NCBI GenBank assembly: GCA_964563585.1
Contig: CAZLXG010000053.1
Span: forward strand, 1-15,256
DNA length: 15,256 bases
DNA from: CAZLXG01 sp964563585
GTDB taxonomy: Bacteria; Bacteroidota; Bacteroidia; Flavobacteriales; Flavobacteriaceae
Direction: 5' to 3'
In this document: positions 5,937 through 13,686 of the stretch, one piece after another
How the letters are laid out: every line of letters begins with the position of its first letter
Position numbering within the stretch: the stretch's first letter is position 1
Made by a program: the position numbers and the translations under genes
The notes under the pieces: generated by a model
What the model was told of the DNA's origin: nothing
Databases searched by the model: none
Seen by the model: only the letters and a program-made list of their open reading frames with translations

Positions 5937-6665
5937 ATGCGTATAATCAAACTTAATGCCATCGATTCTACAAATTCATTTTTAAAAGAAATGATTAGTA
6001 AGGAAGTGGTTGCCGATTATACCATTGTTGTTACAGAACATCAAACAAAAGGACGAGGGCAAATGGGTACGGTTTGGAACTCGGATAAAGATAAAAACCT
6101 TATGTTTAGCTTGTTTAAGGATTTAAGTATGCATGATGTTGAATATCCTTTTTATATTAGTATGGCAATTTCTTTGGCTATTCTTAAAACTTTAAAAGCT
6201 CTAAATATTCCTGATTTACGAATTAAATGGCCTAACGACATTTTGTCAGCAAATAAAAAGATTTGTGGGATTTTGATTGAAAATGTCATAAAAAACAAAC
6301 TTAACTCAACAATTATAGGAATAGGTGTTAATGTAAATCAAACAAAGTTTATTAACCTTCCTAAAGCTTCATCTTTAAAAAACATTACTGGAATTTATTA
6401 TAATTTAGATGAAATTTTGAAAAGTATTATTAAAAACACAAAATATTACTCTTCACTTTTACAAGATGAAAAATATGATGTTGTAAAAGATGAATATGAA
6501 GCTAATTTATTTAGAAAAAATAAACCTTCAACATTTAAAAATACTGAAGGTGTTTTATTCTCTGGTTTTATAAAAGGTGTTACCAAATATGGTAAATTAC
6601 AAGTGGTTTTAGAAGATGAAATCGTGAAAAAATTCAATCTTAAAGAAATTACTCTGCTTTACTAA
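5937..6665 (+). CDS. birA: Biotin--[acetyl-CoA-carboxylase] ligase (monofunctional)
   Basis: Activates biotin with ATP and attaches it to the carrier subunit of acetyl-CoA carboxylase and other biotin enzymes. It is 242 aa. The catalytic domain starts almost at residue 1 (IDSTNSFLKE, 9-18), so the N-terminal DNA-binding domain of E. coli BirA is absent and it should not act as a repressor. Key motifs: biotin loop GRGQMG (39-44), KWPNDI (97-102) and KICGILIE (108-115) with the conserved Lys108. A short C-terminal SH3-like domain follows (about 195-242). Its TAA overlaps the stop of the convergent SRPBCC gene by 4 bases. Confidence 0.95.
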   Translation: MRIIKLNAIDSTNSFLKEMISKEVVADYTIVVTEHQTKGRGQMGTVWNSDKDKNLMFSLFKDLSMHDVEYPFYISMAISLAILKTLKALNIPDLRIKWPNDILSANKKICGILIENVIKNKLNSTIIGIGVNVNQTKFINLPKASSLKNITGIYYNLDEILKSIIKNTKYYSSLLQDEKYDVVKDEYEANLFRKNKPSTFKNTEGVLFSGFIKGVTKYGKLQVVLEDEIVKKFNLKEITLLY

Positions 6666-7057
6666 ATAGAATTTGGAATACTAGTAGCAAGGGTTTCTAT
6701 AAATTTGCTAATAGGTTTTTTTATCATCATCGCCATCATTGGGTTAAAGTCGCCACTAAACTGTAATTGTACTTCGCTAGACGCTTCATTTGTTTCAATA
6801 ATATTAGCAATAAGAGAAAAATCTATTTTGCCACCAGCAGCACCTAATACAATTTTATTTGGAGCAATGGCTTCTTTCTTTTTAAGTATAATTTCTGGCA
6901 TTCCTTTTAACGCAAACAAAAATTTATCGTCGCTTAAAACTTCAAATTTACTAATGTTTTCAGGCATTAAATACTCAAAATTTTTAATGTCTGATAAAAA
7001 ATCAAAGACCTCTTGAGATGATTTGCTTACATTAATTTTTGGTGATTCTAAATTCAT
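6662..7057 (-). CDS. SRPBCC-fold (START/CoxG-like) protein
   Basis: A 131-aa cytosolic protein whose pattern fits a helix-grip fold. The start, INVSKSSQEVFDFLSDIKNFEYLMP (8-32), is typical of SRPBCC proteins, followed by alternating strands (37-45, 52-62, 67-85, 94-102) and a long C-terminal helix (103-128) with a Met-rich stretch NPMMAMMIKK. The fold makes a hydrophobic pocket for lipids or other small ligands; the ligand is unknown. It follows pyrE by 28 bases and is probably cotranscribed with it. No catalytic residues can be argued from sequence. Confidence 0.85.
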   Translation of the reverse strand: MNLESPKINVSKSSQEVFDFLSDIKNFEYLMPENISKFEVLSDDKFLFALKGMPEIILKKKEAIAPNKIVLGAAGGKIDFSLIANIIETNEASSEVQLQFSGDFNPMMAMMIKKPISKFIETLATSIPNSI

Positions 7058-7085
7058 TTTTTTACTGTTTTTTTATTTAAGTATA

Positions 7086-7730
7086 TCAATTAGCATTCCA
7101 TTCACTAGGATTTGTGTTCCATTCTGCTAAAGTTTTTAATTCTTTTTCAGAAATATAGTTAGTTTCTAAAGCTTGCTCTAATAAGTTTTCGTAATTACTT
7201 AAGGTATGTAAAGCAATATCTTCTTTCTTGAAATTTTCAGTGGCAACATCAAAACCATACGTAAAAATAGCAACCATTCCTTTTACTGTAATATTTGCTT
7301 CTTTCAATGCTCTTACGGCATTTAAGCTGCTTTTGCCTGTACTAATTAAATCTTCAACAACCACAACATTTTGCCCGCTTTCAATAAAACCTTCGATTTG
7401 GTTTTTTCTACCATGGCCTTTAGCATCAGGTCTTACATAAATAAAGGGTAAACCTAAATATTCGGCAACCAACATGCCAATGCCAATGGCTCCAGTGGCA
7501 ACACCAGCAATAACATCGGGTTTGCCATATTGTTTTTCAATATGTTTCCCCATAGTTTCACGTATATAGTTACGAATTGGCGGAAACGATAGAATAATAC
7601 GGTTGTCGCAATAAATAGGAGATTTCCATCCAGAAGCCCAAGTAAAAGGGTCTTTTGGGCTAAGTTTTATAGCGTTAATTTGTAATAAAACTTCGGCAGT
7701 TTTTTTGGCAGTGTCTTTGTTAAAAATCAT
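7086..7730 (-). CDS. pyrE: Orotate phosphoribosyltransferase
   Basis: Makes orotidine 5'-monophosphate from orotate and PRPP, the fifth step of de novo UMP synthesis. It is 214 aa. It shows the type-I PRTase PRPP motif VVVVEDLISTGKSS (122-135), an N-terminal substrate region TWASGWKSPIYCDNR (30-44) and the mobile catalytic loop YVRPDAKGHGRKNQIEG (98-114) with Lys104 and His106. The loop has Pro where enteric enzymes have a first Lys. The start is supported by the normal N-terminus and by the promoter-like TAATTTTG that ends just four bases before the ATG. It heads a two-gene unit with the SRPBCC gene and is divergent from the NUDIX gene. Confidence 0.96.
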   Translation of the reverse strand: MIFNKDTAKKTAEVLLQINAIKLSPKDPFTWASGWKSPIYCDNRIILSFPPIRNYIRETMGKHIEKQYGKPDVIAGVATGAIGIGMLVAEYLGLPFIYVRPDAKGHGRKNQIEGFIESGQNVVVVEDLISTGKSSLNAVRALKEANITVKGMVAIFTYGFDVATENFKKEDIALHTLSNYENLLEQALETNYISEKELKTLAEWNTNPSEWNAN

Positions 7731-7734
7731 GATG

Positions 7735-7742
7735 CAAAATTA
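7735..7742 (-). promoter_or_regulatory. TAATTTTG box immediately before pyrE
   Basis: Read on the - strand, TAATTTTG matches TAnnTTTG exactly and ends 4 bases before the pyrE ATG. Transcription from such a box would begin at or very near the start codon. No well-placed -33 TTG is visible. Confidence 0.5.
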
Positions 7743-7804
7743 CATATAAATTTACTTTTACTTAAGACCGTAAAACGAATAAAAAATATTTTTTTTAACA
7801 ATGG

Positions 7805-7833
7805 TTGAAATGTTTTTAAAAATGATATTTTTA
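7805..7833 (+). promoter_or_regulatory. Candidate promoter of the NUDIX gene
   Basis: TTG at 7805-7807, then 18 bases, then TATTTTTA (7826-7833), one mismatch from TAnnTTTG. This is near the Bacteroidota -33/-7 arrangement and lies 26 bases before the NUDIX ATG, in the divergent gap with pyrE. Confidence 0.35.
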
Positions 7834-7859
7834 CCAAAACGAATTGTTAAGCAATATAC

Positions 7860-8441
7860 ATGCAGAAAATTTTTGTTGGTGATAAACCTATAATTTTAAC
7901 TACTAAAATTAAGCAAGAAAAAGGCTTTAAAAATTATTTGCTTAAAACAGTAGATGTTGCTAGAGTTATTAGAAAGCTTAATAATACACCACTTAAAGAA
8001 GCGCGTTTTATTGGTAAAAACAAAAAAAAGTTACTTAAGCAATTTCTTAAAAAATTACCGAATGTTATCGCCGGTGGCGGAAAAGTATATAATAATAAAG
8101 GTGAAATTTTATTTATTTACAGAAATGATAAATGGGATTTGCCAAAAGGGAAAACTGAAGGGAACGAAACTATTGAAGTTACCGCAATGCGCGAAGTTAC
8201 TGAGGAAACAGGTGTTGGCGGATTAGAAATTACAAAACCAATAGAAACTACTTACCATATTTTTAAACGCAGAGGACGCTATAGAATAAAAATAACCTAT
8301 TGGTTTGAAATGAAAACCAATTTCACAGGTGATTTGTATGCCCAAGAAGAAGAAGGGATTACAAAAGTTAAATGGCTAAACGAAAAGCAAATTAAAAAAG
8401 CACTTAAAAATAGTTATGCTAATATTAAAAGATTAGTATAG
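7860..8441 (+). CDS. NUDIX hydrolase
   Basis: Hydrolyses a nucleoside diphosphate linked to another moiety; substrate not identifiable. It is 193 aa. A complete Nudix box occupies 97-119: G97, E103, REVTEETGV from R111 to V119, with the metal-binding E112, E115 and E116. Preceding it are AGGGKVYNNKGEILFIYR (71-88) and WDLPKG (92-97). The first 65 residues precede the Nudix fold; they are Lys-rich and not part of the standard domain. The C-terminal KVKWLNEKQIKKAL (169-182) is typical of the fold. The frame opens at the first ATG after the intergenic region. Transcribed away from pyrE, followed by DUF2851 after 59 bases. Confidence 0.93.
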   Translation: MQKIFVGDKPIILTTKIKQEKGFKNYLLKTVDVARVIRKLNNTPLKEARFIGKNKKKLLKQFLKKLPNVIAGGGKVYNNKGEILFIYRNDKWDLPKGKTEGNETIEVTAMREVTEETGVGGLEITKPIETTYHIFKRRGRYRIKITYWFEMKTNFTGDLYAQEEEGITKVKWLNEKQIKKALKNSYANIKRLV

Positions 8442-8500
8442 TAGTTGTCTTTGAGAATGCATTGTTATAAGTTTATTGAAATAATCATTTTATTAGTTTT

Positions 8501-9772
8501 ATGCAAGAAGATTTTTTACATTATATCTGGAAGCACAAAAAATTTCATATTACAAACCTTAAAACAACCAAAAACCAAGAAGTTGTTTTGGTTTCTGTTG
8601 GGCAGCATAATTTAAATGCTGGTCCAGATTTTTTTAATGCACAATTAAAAATCGATAATCAACTTTGGGCGGGTAATGTTGAAATTCATGTAAAATCATC
8701 CGATTGGTTTTTGCATAATCATGAACAAGATAAAGCTTACGATAATGTGATATTGCATGTGGTTTGGGAACATGATACCGAGATTCATAGAAAAGATAAT
8801 TCAATCATTCCGACTTTAGAATTGCAGCCTTTTGTTACTAAAGAAGCTTTATATAATTACGAGCAATTATTTAGTAAAACTAAAAAATGGATTAATTGTG
8901 AAAACGATGTACAGCAAGTTGATAGTTTTACAACCCAAAATTGGTTAGAGCGTTTGTATTTTGAACGTTTAGAACGAAAAGCAACCGATATAAATAAATT
9001 ACTTGCAGACTCCAAGAATAATTGGGAAGCTGTTTTGTTTAAACTCCTTGCTAAAAATTTTGGACTTAAGGTAAATGGTGACTCATTTTTAAGTATAGCA
9101 AATTCTATAGATTTTTCAATTATTCGAAAATTACAAACTAACCAGACTAGTTTAGAAGCTTTGTTTTTTGGTCAAGCTAGTTTATTAGAAACAGATAATC
9201 AAGAAGTGTATTTTCAAGAATTATTAAAAGAATATCAGTTTTTAAAACAAAAATTTAATGTATCAAATCAATCTGTAGTTCCCATTCAGTTTTTCAGATT
9301 GCGACCATCAAATTTTCCAACTATTCGGTTATCACAATTAGCTAATTTGTATAGTAAACAGCAAAACTTGTTTTCAAAAATTATAGAAATAAAAAATATT
9401 GAAGACATTTATTCCGTTTTTTCAATTAAAACAGCATCATTTTGGAAATCACATTACACCTTTGGTAAAACTTCAAAAAAATCTAAAAAAAGATTAACAA
9501 AAGCATTTGTAGATTTACTATTAATAAACACAATTATACCTTTAAAATTTGCCTATGCTAAATATTTGGGCAAACAAATTGATGACGATATTGTTAATTT
9601 AATGCAGCAAATTACTTCAGAAAAAAATAATATTATCGAAAAATTTAATTCATTAAAAATAACATCACCTTCTGCGTTACAAACTCAAGGTTTACTCCAA
9701 CTTAAAAACGAATACTGTGCTAAAAATAAGTGTTTACAATGTGCTGTTGGTAATTCACTTTTAAACAAATAA
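8501..9772 (+). CDS. DUF2851 family protein
   Basis: A 423-aa soluble protein matching, as I recognise it, the Bacteroidota family DUF2851, which has no established function. The N-terminal domain is the most distinctive: GQHNLNAGPDFFNAQLKI (34-51), AGNVEIHVKSSDWFLHNH (57-74) and YDNVILHVVWEHD (80-92). The GPD and VEIHVK elements on successive strands resemble the core of PD-(D/E)XK nucleases (D43, E61, K65), though this is only a pattern match. The middle is helical and Lys-rich. The C-terminus has three close cysteines, C406, C411 and C414, in YCAKNKCLQCAVG, possibly a metal site. It sits 36 bases before pspC. Family call is good, biochemical role unknown. Confidence 0.88.
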   Translation: MQEDFLHYIWKHKKFHITNLKTTKNQEVVLVSVGQHNLNAGPDFFNAQLKIDNQLWAGNVEIHVKSSDWFLHNHEQDKAYDNVILHVVWEHDTEIHRKDNSIIPTLELQPFVTKEALYNYEQLFSKTKKWINCENDVQQVDSFTTQNWLERLYFERLERKATDINKLLADSKNNWEAVLFKLLAKNFGLKVNGDSFLSIANSIDFSIIRKLQTNQTSLEALFFGQASLLETDNQEVYFQELLKEYQFLKQKFNVSNQSVVPIQFFRLRPSNFPTIRLSQLANLYSKQQNLFSKIIEIKNIEDIYSVFSIKTASFWKSHYTFGKTSKKSKKRLTKAFVDLLLINTIIPLKFAYAKYLGKQIDDDIVNLMQQITSEKNNIIEKFNSLKITSPSALQTQGLLQLKNEYCAKNKCLQCAVGNSLLNK

Positions 9773-9808
9773 ACTTTTAAACTTATAAACTAAGTATTAA
9801 CTTGCAGC

Positions 9809-10036
9809 ATGAATGATATCTACAAACCTCTATTGTATTTTCAGAAACATGGTTTTTATGTGTGTCAGCGCATAGCAGATAGGTTTGGTATTCGAGCCAA
9901 AGTGGTACGTACAACGTTTATGTATTTAACTTTTGTTACTGTAGGTTTTGGTTTTGCATTATATTTGTTCATGGCGTTTTGGATGCGAATTAAAGACCTT
10001 TTATACACTAAACGCTCATCAGTTTTCGATTTATAA
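9809..10036 (+). CDS. PspC-domain membrane protein
   Basis: A 75-aa protein consisting of little more than a PspC domain: a short N-terminal segment, CQRIADRFGIRAKVVRTTFMYLTF (19-42) and a hydrophobic span (about 36-58) ending in a positively charged RIKDLL. PspC in E. coli senses envelope stress with PspB; the short Bacteroidota forms are uncharacterised, and no other psp genes are in view. It ends 4 bases before the K+ channel start, so the two are probably translated together. Confidence 0.87.
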   Translation: MNDIYKPLLYFQKHGFYVCQRIADRFGIRAKVVRTTFMYLTFVTVGFGFALYLFMAFWMRIKDLLYTKRSSVFDL

Positions 10037-10040
10037 TTAT

Positions 10041-11078
10041 ATGAATCCATTAATTCAACTCTTCCGAACCAAAATTTATAAAGCAGTATTATTACTAGTT
10101 TTTATATTACTTATTGGTGTTTTAGGCTATAAAATTATATCGGGCTATTCTTGGATTGATGCCGTTTATATGACGGTAATAACCATGACTACAGTTGGTT
10201 TTGGCGAAGTAGTACCATTAGATAAACAATCTAAAATCTTTACTGTATTTTTAATATTAGCAAGTGTTGTAATAGTTGGTTATGCCATTTCGATAATTAC
10301 AGAATATATTTTAAGCAAAAATGATGTTGAAGAACTAAAACATAAGAAGATGCAAAAAAAGATAAATAGTTTTAAAAATCATATTATTATTTGTGGTTAT
10401 GGAAGAAACGGAAGGCAAGCAGCTAAAAAATTAGCAGCCCATAAAAAAGAGTTTGTAGTTGTCGAAAAAAGTAAAGATTTAGAAGAAAAACTACAGCAGG
10501 ATAATGTTCCTTACGTTATAGGAAATGCTATTGAAGATGAAGTTCTTATTCAAGCAGGAGTAGATAAAGCATCAACTTTTATTTCGGCGCTACCAAATGA
10601 TGCAGATAACTTATTTGTTGTATTAACAGCAAGACAAGCTAATAAAACTATAAATATTATTAGTCGTGCATCAGAAGAATCATCTTATAAAAAATTAAAA
10701 TTTGCAGGTGCTAATAATGTTATTTTACCAGATAATATAGGAGGTGACCATATGGCATCATTAGTGGTTGTTCCTGGGTTAATGGAATTCATAGATAACC
10801 TTTCTATTGTTGGGAAATCTAATATCAATATTGAAGAAATTGCAGTTGAAAAATTATTTGATTTGAAAGAAACTAAAACAATTAAAGATTTAGATCTTAG
10901 AAAGAAAACGGGTTGTAATGTTATTGGTTATAAAGATGAAAATGGTGAATATATAGTAAATCCAGAAGCTGATTTAGAATTAGCGCCAAAGTCGAAAATT
11001 ATTGTTTTAGGCAGGCCAGAACAAATTCAAAAACTTAATTCAGAATTTAATATTAAAATAGAGAATTCTCTATTTTAA
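10041..11078 (+). CDS. Two-TM potassium channel with cytoplasmic RCK (TrkA-type) domain
   Basis: A 345-aa K+ channel subunit of the MthK-like type. TM1 about 14-32, pore helix and filter TMTTVGFGEV (48-57) with TVGFG at 51-55, TM2 about 65-88. Then RCK-N with Rossmann motif ICGYGRNGRQAA (117-128), an acidic strand end VVVEKSKD (139-146) and ISALPNDADN (181-190), then RCK-C (about 258-340). The frame is open 31 codons upstream, overlapping pspC, but ATG 10041 gives a normal N-terminus four bases after the pspC stop. Ligand is unknown: calcium for MthK, nucleotides for others. The final codons and stop lie in a 26-bp perfect palindrome. Confidence 0.94.
   Translation: MNPLIQLFRTKIYKAVLLLVFILLIGVLGYKIISGYSWIDAVYMTVITMTTVGFGEVVPLDKQSKIFTVFLILASVVIVGYAISIITEYILSKNDVEELKHKKMQKKINSFKNHIIICGYGRNGRQAAKKLAAHKKEFVVVEKSKDLEEKLQQDNVPYVIGNAIEDEVLIQAGVDKASTFISALPNDADNLFVVLTARQANKTINIISRASEESSYKKLKFAGANNVILPDNIGGDHMASLVVVPGLMEFIDNLSIVGKSNINIEEIAVEKLFDLKETKTIKDLDLRKKTGCNVIGYKDENGEYIVNPEADLELAPKSKIIVLGRPEQIQKLNSEFNIKIENSLF
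11053..11078 (+). terminator. 26-bp perfect palindrome over the channel gene stop codon
   Basis: Bases 11053-11065 (TTAAAATAGAGAA) are exactly complementary to 11066-11078. As RNA it would form an 11-bp stem with an AATT loop whose 3' arm ends CTATTTTAA. The last eight sense codons and the TAA are inside it. A-rich and T-rich ends make it resemble a bidirectional AT-rich terminator. Confidence 0.55.
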
Positions 11079-11084
11079 CAACCA

Positions 11085-11113
11085 ATGCTTTAAAAAATCA
11101 TTTTTTTTTAGCA
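11085..11113 (+). terminator. A/T-rich hairpin after the channel gene
   Basis: ATGCT (11085-11089) pairs with AGCAT (11109-11113); between them A6 (11092-11097) can pair with T-run 11101-11106 across a TCA loop, with two mismatches. Just downstream of the palindrome, it could add to termination before the symporter gene. Confidence 0.3.
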
Positions 11114-11169
11114 TCTTGCTAGTCAATAAATACACATTCTTTAATAAAACTAACTAATAAAATATCATT

Positions 11170-12762
11170 ATGAAGAAAATTCTTCTTTCAATTTTTACTT
11201 TAATATTACCAATTTTATCATTCGCACAAGAAGCACAAGAAATGGGTGTTGATGAAAAAATAGATCAAGCCTTTGGAAATGCAACAGGAGGATTTGTAAG
11301 AGCCATTTTTTACCAAATAGATTTTGGAGGAGGTATTAAAGTGTATTGGGTTTTGTTTCCATTAATTCTTGGAGCATTATACTTTACTTTTTATTTTAAA
11401 TTTATAAATTTTACAGGCTTTTTTACATCAATCAATATTGTAAGAGGAAAGTACGATGAAATAGATCATCATGAATCTATGGTTGGAGCAGGAGATTCAA
11501 CACCTGGAGGAGATGCTATTGAAACGATTGCTATAGAAGGTCATGAAGGAGAAGTTAGTCATTTTCAGGCTTTAACTGCCGCATTATCTGCGACTGTTGG
11601 TTTAGGAAATATTGCAGGTGTTGCTATTGCAGTATCTATTGGTGGAGCTGGAGCAACTTTTTGGATGATAGTTGCTGGGTTTTTAGGAATGGCTTCTAAG
11701 TTTGTAGAATGTACCCTAGGTGTAAAATATAGAGATATAGACGAAAATGGAACTGTGTTTGGTGGTCCAATGTATTATTTAACAAAAGGATTAAAAGAAA
11801 AAGGACTTGGAAGTTTAGGTAAAATATTAGCAGGGGTTTTTGCTGTATTTGTAATAGGAGGTTCATTTGGAGGAGGTAACATGTTTCAAGTAAATCAAGC
11901 AGCTCAATTATTTGAGCATATGACTGGTGGTGAAGATTCATTTATAAATGGTTACCGTTGGGTGTTTGGTCTTGTAATGGCAATATTAGTTGGTATAGTT
12001 ATTATTGGAGGAATTAAAAAAATAGCGAAAGTTACAGATAAGATTGTACCTTTTATGGTGGTAATTTATGTTGCAGCATCGTTGTTTGTTATTATTGCAA
12101 ACTATGATATGATTGGAGATGCTTTTTCTCAAATATTTAATGGAGCATTTAGCCCAGAAGGTGTAGCAGGTGGTTTTGTAGGTGTATTAGTACAAGGATT
12201 TAGACGTGCTGCTTTTTCAAATGAAGCTGGAGTTGGTTCTGCTTCTATTGCACATTCAGCAGTAAAAACAAAATATGCGGCATCAGAAGGAATGGTAGCT
12301 TTATTAGAACCATTTATTGATACGGTTGTAGTTTGTACTATGACAGCTTTAGTTTTAGTAATTACAGGAAATGTAACTGCTGCAAATGCTGGTTTAAATG
12401 ATGCTGATGCCATCTTACTTACATCTGGAGCCTTTGAGTCTGCTATTTCATGGTTTCCTTATGTACTTACAGTTGCAGTTGTATTATTTGCATTCAGTAC
12501 CATGATTTCATGGTCATATTATGGTTATCAAGGTTGGGCTTATTTATTCGGAAGAACTAAAAAAATGGAATATGCATATAAAGTATTATTCTGTTTATTT
12601 GTTATCGTTGGAGCTTCAATTAGTTTAGGTTCTGTAATAGGATTCTCAGATGCTATGATTTTTGCTATGATGGTGCCAAATATGATAGGCTTAGTATTGC
12701 TTGCTCCAAAAGTAAAACAAGAACTTAATAAATTTTTGAAAGTTATTAAAGGTGTGAAATAA
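11170..12762 (+). CDS. Alanine:cation symporter (AGCS family)
   Basis: Sodium-coupled importer of alanine or glycine. It is 530 aa with a polytopic core. The first 19 residues look like a signal peptide (KK, hydrophobic LLSIFTLILPILSFA, then QE), as in other Bacteroidota members. The family region EVSHFQALTAALSATVGLGNIAGVA (128-152) is followed by IGGAGATFWMIVAGFLGMASKF (157-178), the AGCS signature. RRAAFSNEAGVGSASIAH (345-362) is also diagnostic. A hydrophilic, acidic insert (about 94-130, TPGGDAIETIAIEGHEG) separates the first membrane segment from the core. Its own promoter is not obvious in the 91-base gap upstream. Ion and substrate are inferred from family. Confidence 0.94.
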   Translation: MKKILLSIFTLILPILSFAQEAQEMGVDEKIDQAFGNATGGFVRAIFYQIDFGGGIKVYWVLFPLILGALYFTFYFKFINFTGFFTSINIVRGKYDEIDHHESMVGAGDSTPGGDAIETIAIEGHEGEVSHFQALTAALSATVGLGNIAGVAIAVSIGGAGATFWMIVAGFLGMASKFVECTLGVKYRDIDENGTVFGGPMYYLTKGLKEKGLGSLGKILAGVFAVFVIGGSFGGGNMFQVNQAAQLFEHMTGGEDSFINGYRWVFGLVMAILVGIVIIGGIKKIAKVTDKIVPFMVVIYVAASLFVIIANYDMIGDAFSQIFNGAFSPEGVAGGFVGVLVQGFRRAAFSNEAGVGSASIAHSAVKTKYAASEGMVALLEPFIDTVVVCTMTALVLVITGNVTAANAGLNDADAILLTSGAFESAISWFPYVLTVAVVLFAFSTMISWSYYGYQGWAYLFGRTKKMEYAYKVLFCLFVIVGASISLGSVIGFSDAMIFAMMVPNMIGLVLLAPKVKQELNKFLKVIKGVK

Positions 12763-12798
12763 ATGAAGCTTTTATAGGTTCATTATAAATATACAAAT

Positions 12799-13668
12799 AT
12801 GAAATCCCATTTTACGTTTACTAAAGAACAACGTAGTGGGATTTTTTTATTGACTGTACTTATTTTTTTATTGCAATGTGCTTATTTTTTTATTGATTTT
12901 TCATCTGGTGAAGTTTCAATAAATCAAAAAGAATTATCAGCATTTAAAAATGAAATTGATTCACTTCGATTAGTTGAACTAGAAGAAAGAAAACCGAAAG
13001 TATTTCCTTTCAATCCAAATTTTATTACTGATTACAAAGGTGCTTCATTAGGGATGACAAATGAAGAAATAGATAAGCTTCTTGTATATAGAAGTCATGA
13101 TAAATGGATTAATTCTACAAAGCAGTTTCAAGAAGTAACTAAAGTATCCGATTCATTATTGAATGCTATTTCTCCCTATTTTAAATTCCCAGATTGGGTA
13201 ACAAATCCAAAACCCAAAAATAATTCAAATTATACTTATAGTAACACGCCAAAAACCTTTGCGCAAAAACAAGATTTAAATACTGCAACAGCGCAACAAC
13301 TTCAAAAAATAAATGGTATTGGCGAATATTATTCAAAGCAAATTGTAAATCTTAGAAATAAATTTGTTGGCGGTTTTATTGCCGATGTTCAGTTGCAAGA
13401 TGTTTATGGTTTAACACCAGAAATTATTGAGAAAATAACCAATCAGTTTACTGTTAAAACACCAATAACATTCAATAAAATTGCGTTAAATAAAGCAACA
13501 ACAGAAGAGTTGGTAACTATACAGCATATAGATTACGATTTGGCGCATAATATAATGGAACAGCGTCAATTACGAGAAGGTTATAAATCGTTAAATGAAT
13601 TAACAAAAGTTAAAGACTTTCCAATAAAAAAAATCGATATAATTAAATTATATTTGACCCTTGATTGA
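12799..13668 (+). CDS. Membrane-anchored helix-hairpin-helix (ComEA-like) protein
   Basis: A 289-aa protein with one N-terminal membrane segment (about 14-33) and the rest probably outside the cytoplasm. Three helix-hairpin-helix-type units are visible: a diverged one (about 72-127), a good ComEA-like one, DLNTATAQQLQKINGIGEYY (159-178) through about 218, and a third, ALNKATTEELVTIQHID (229-245) to the end. ComEA binds incoming DNA during natural transformation; the Bacteroidota triple-repeat forms are not proved to do so. A low-complexity Asn/Pro/Ser linker (137-157) separates units one and two. 18 bases before the acyl-CoA dehydrogenase gene, likely cotranscribed. Confidence 0.88.
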   Translation: MKSHFTFTKEQRSGIFLLTVLIFLLQCAYFFIDFSSGEVSINQKELSAFKNEIDSLRLVELEERKPKVFPFNPNFITDYKGASLGMTNEEIDKLLVYRSHDKWINSTKQFQEVTKVSDSLLNAISPYFKFPDWVTNPKPKNNSNYTYSNTPKTFAQKQDLNTATAQQLQKINGIGEYYSKQIVNLRNKFVGGFIADVQLQDVYGLTPEIIEKITNQFTVKTPITFNKIALNKATTEELVTIQHIDYDLAHNIMEQRQLREGYKSLNELTKVKDFPIKKIDIIKLYLTLD

Positions 13669-13686
13669 AAAGAAAAATAATCGGTT

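Noticed and set aside
9948..10040. Upstream extension of the K+ channel frame
   Set aside because: It overlaps pspC in another frame and encodes a non-conserved-looking Cys/Trp-rich stretch; the ATG at 10041 fits normal channel N-termini.
12762..12784. AATGAA/TTCATT dyad after the symporter gene
   Set aside because: Only 6 A/T-rich pairs around an 11-base loop with no T-run; too weak to call a terminator.
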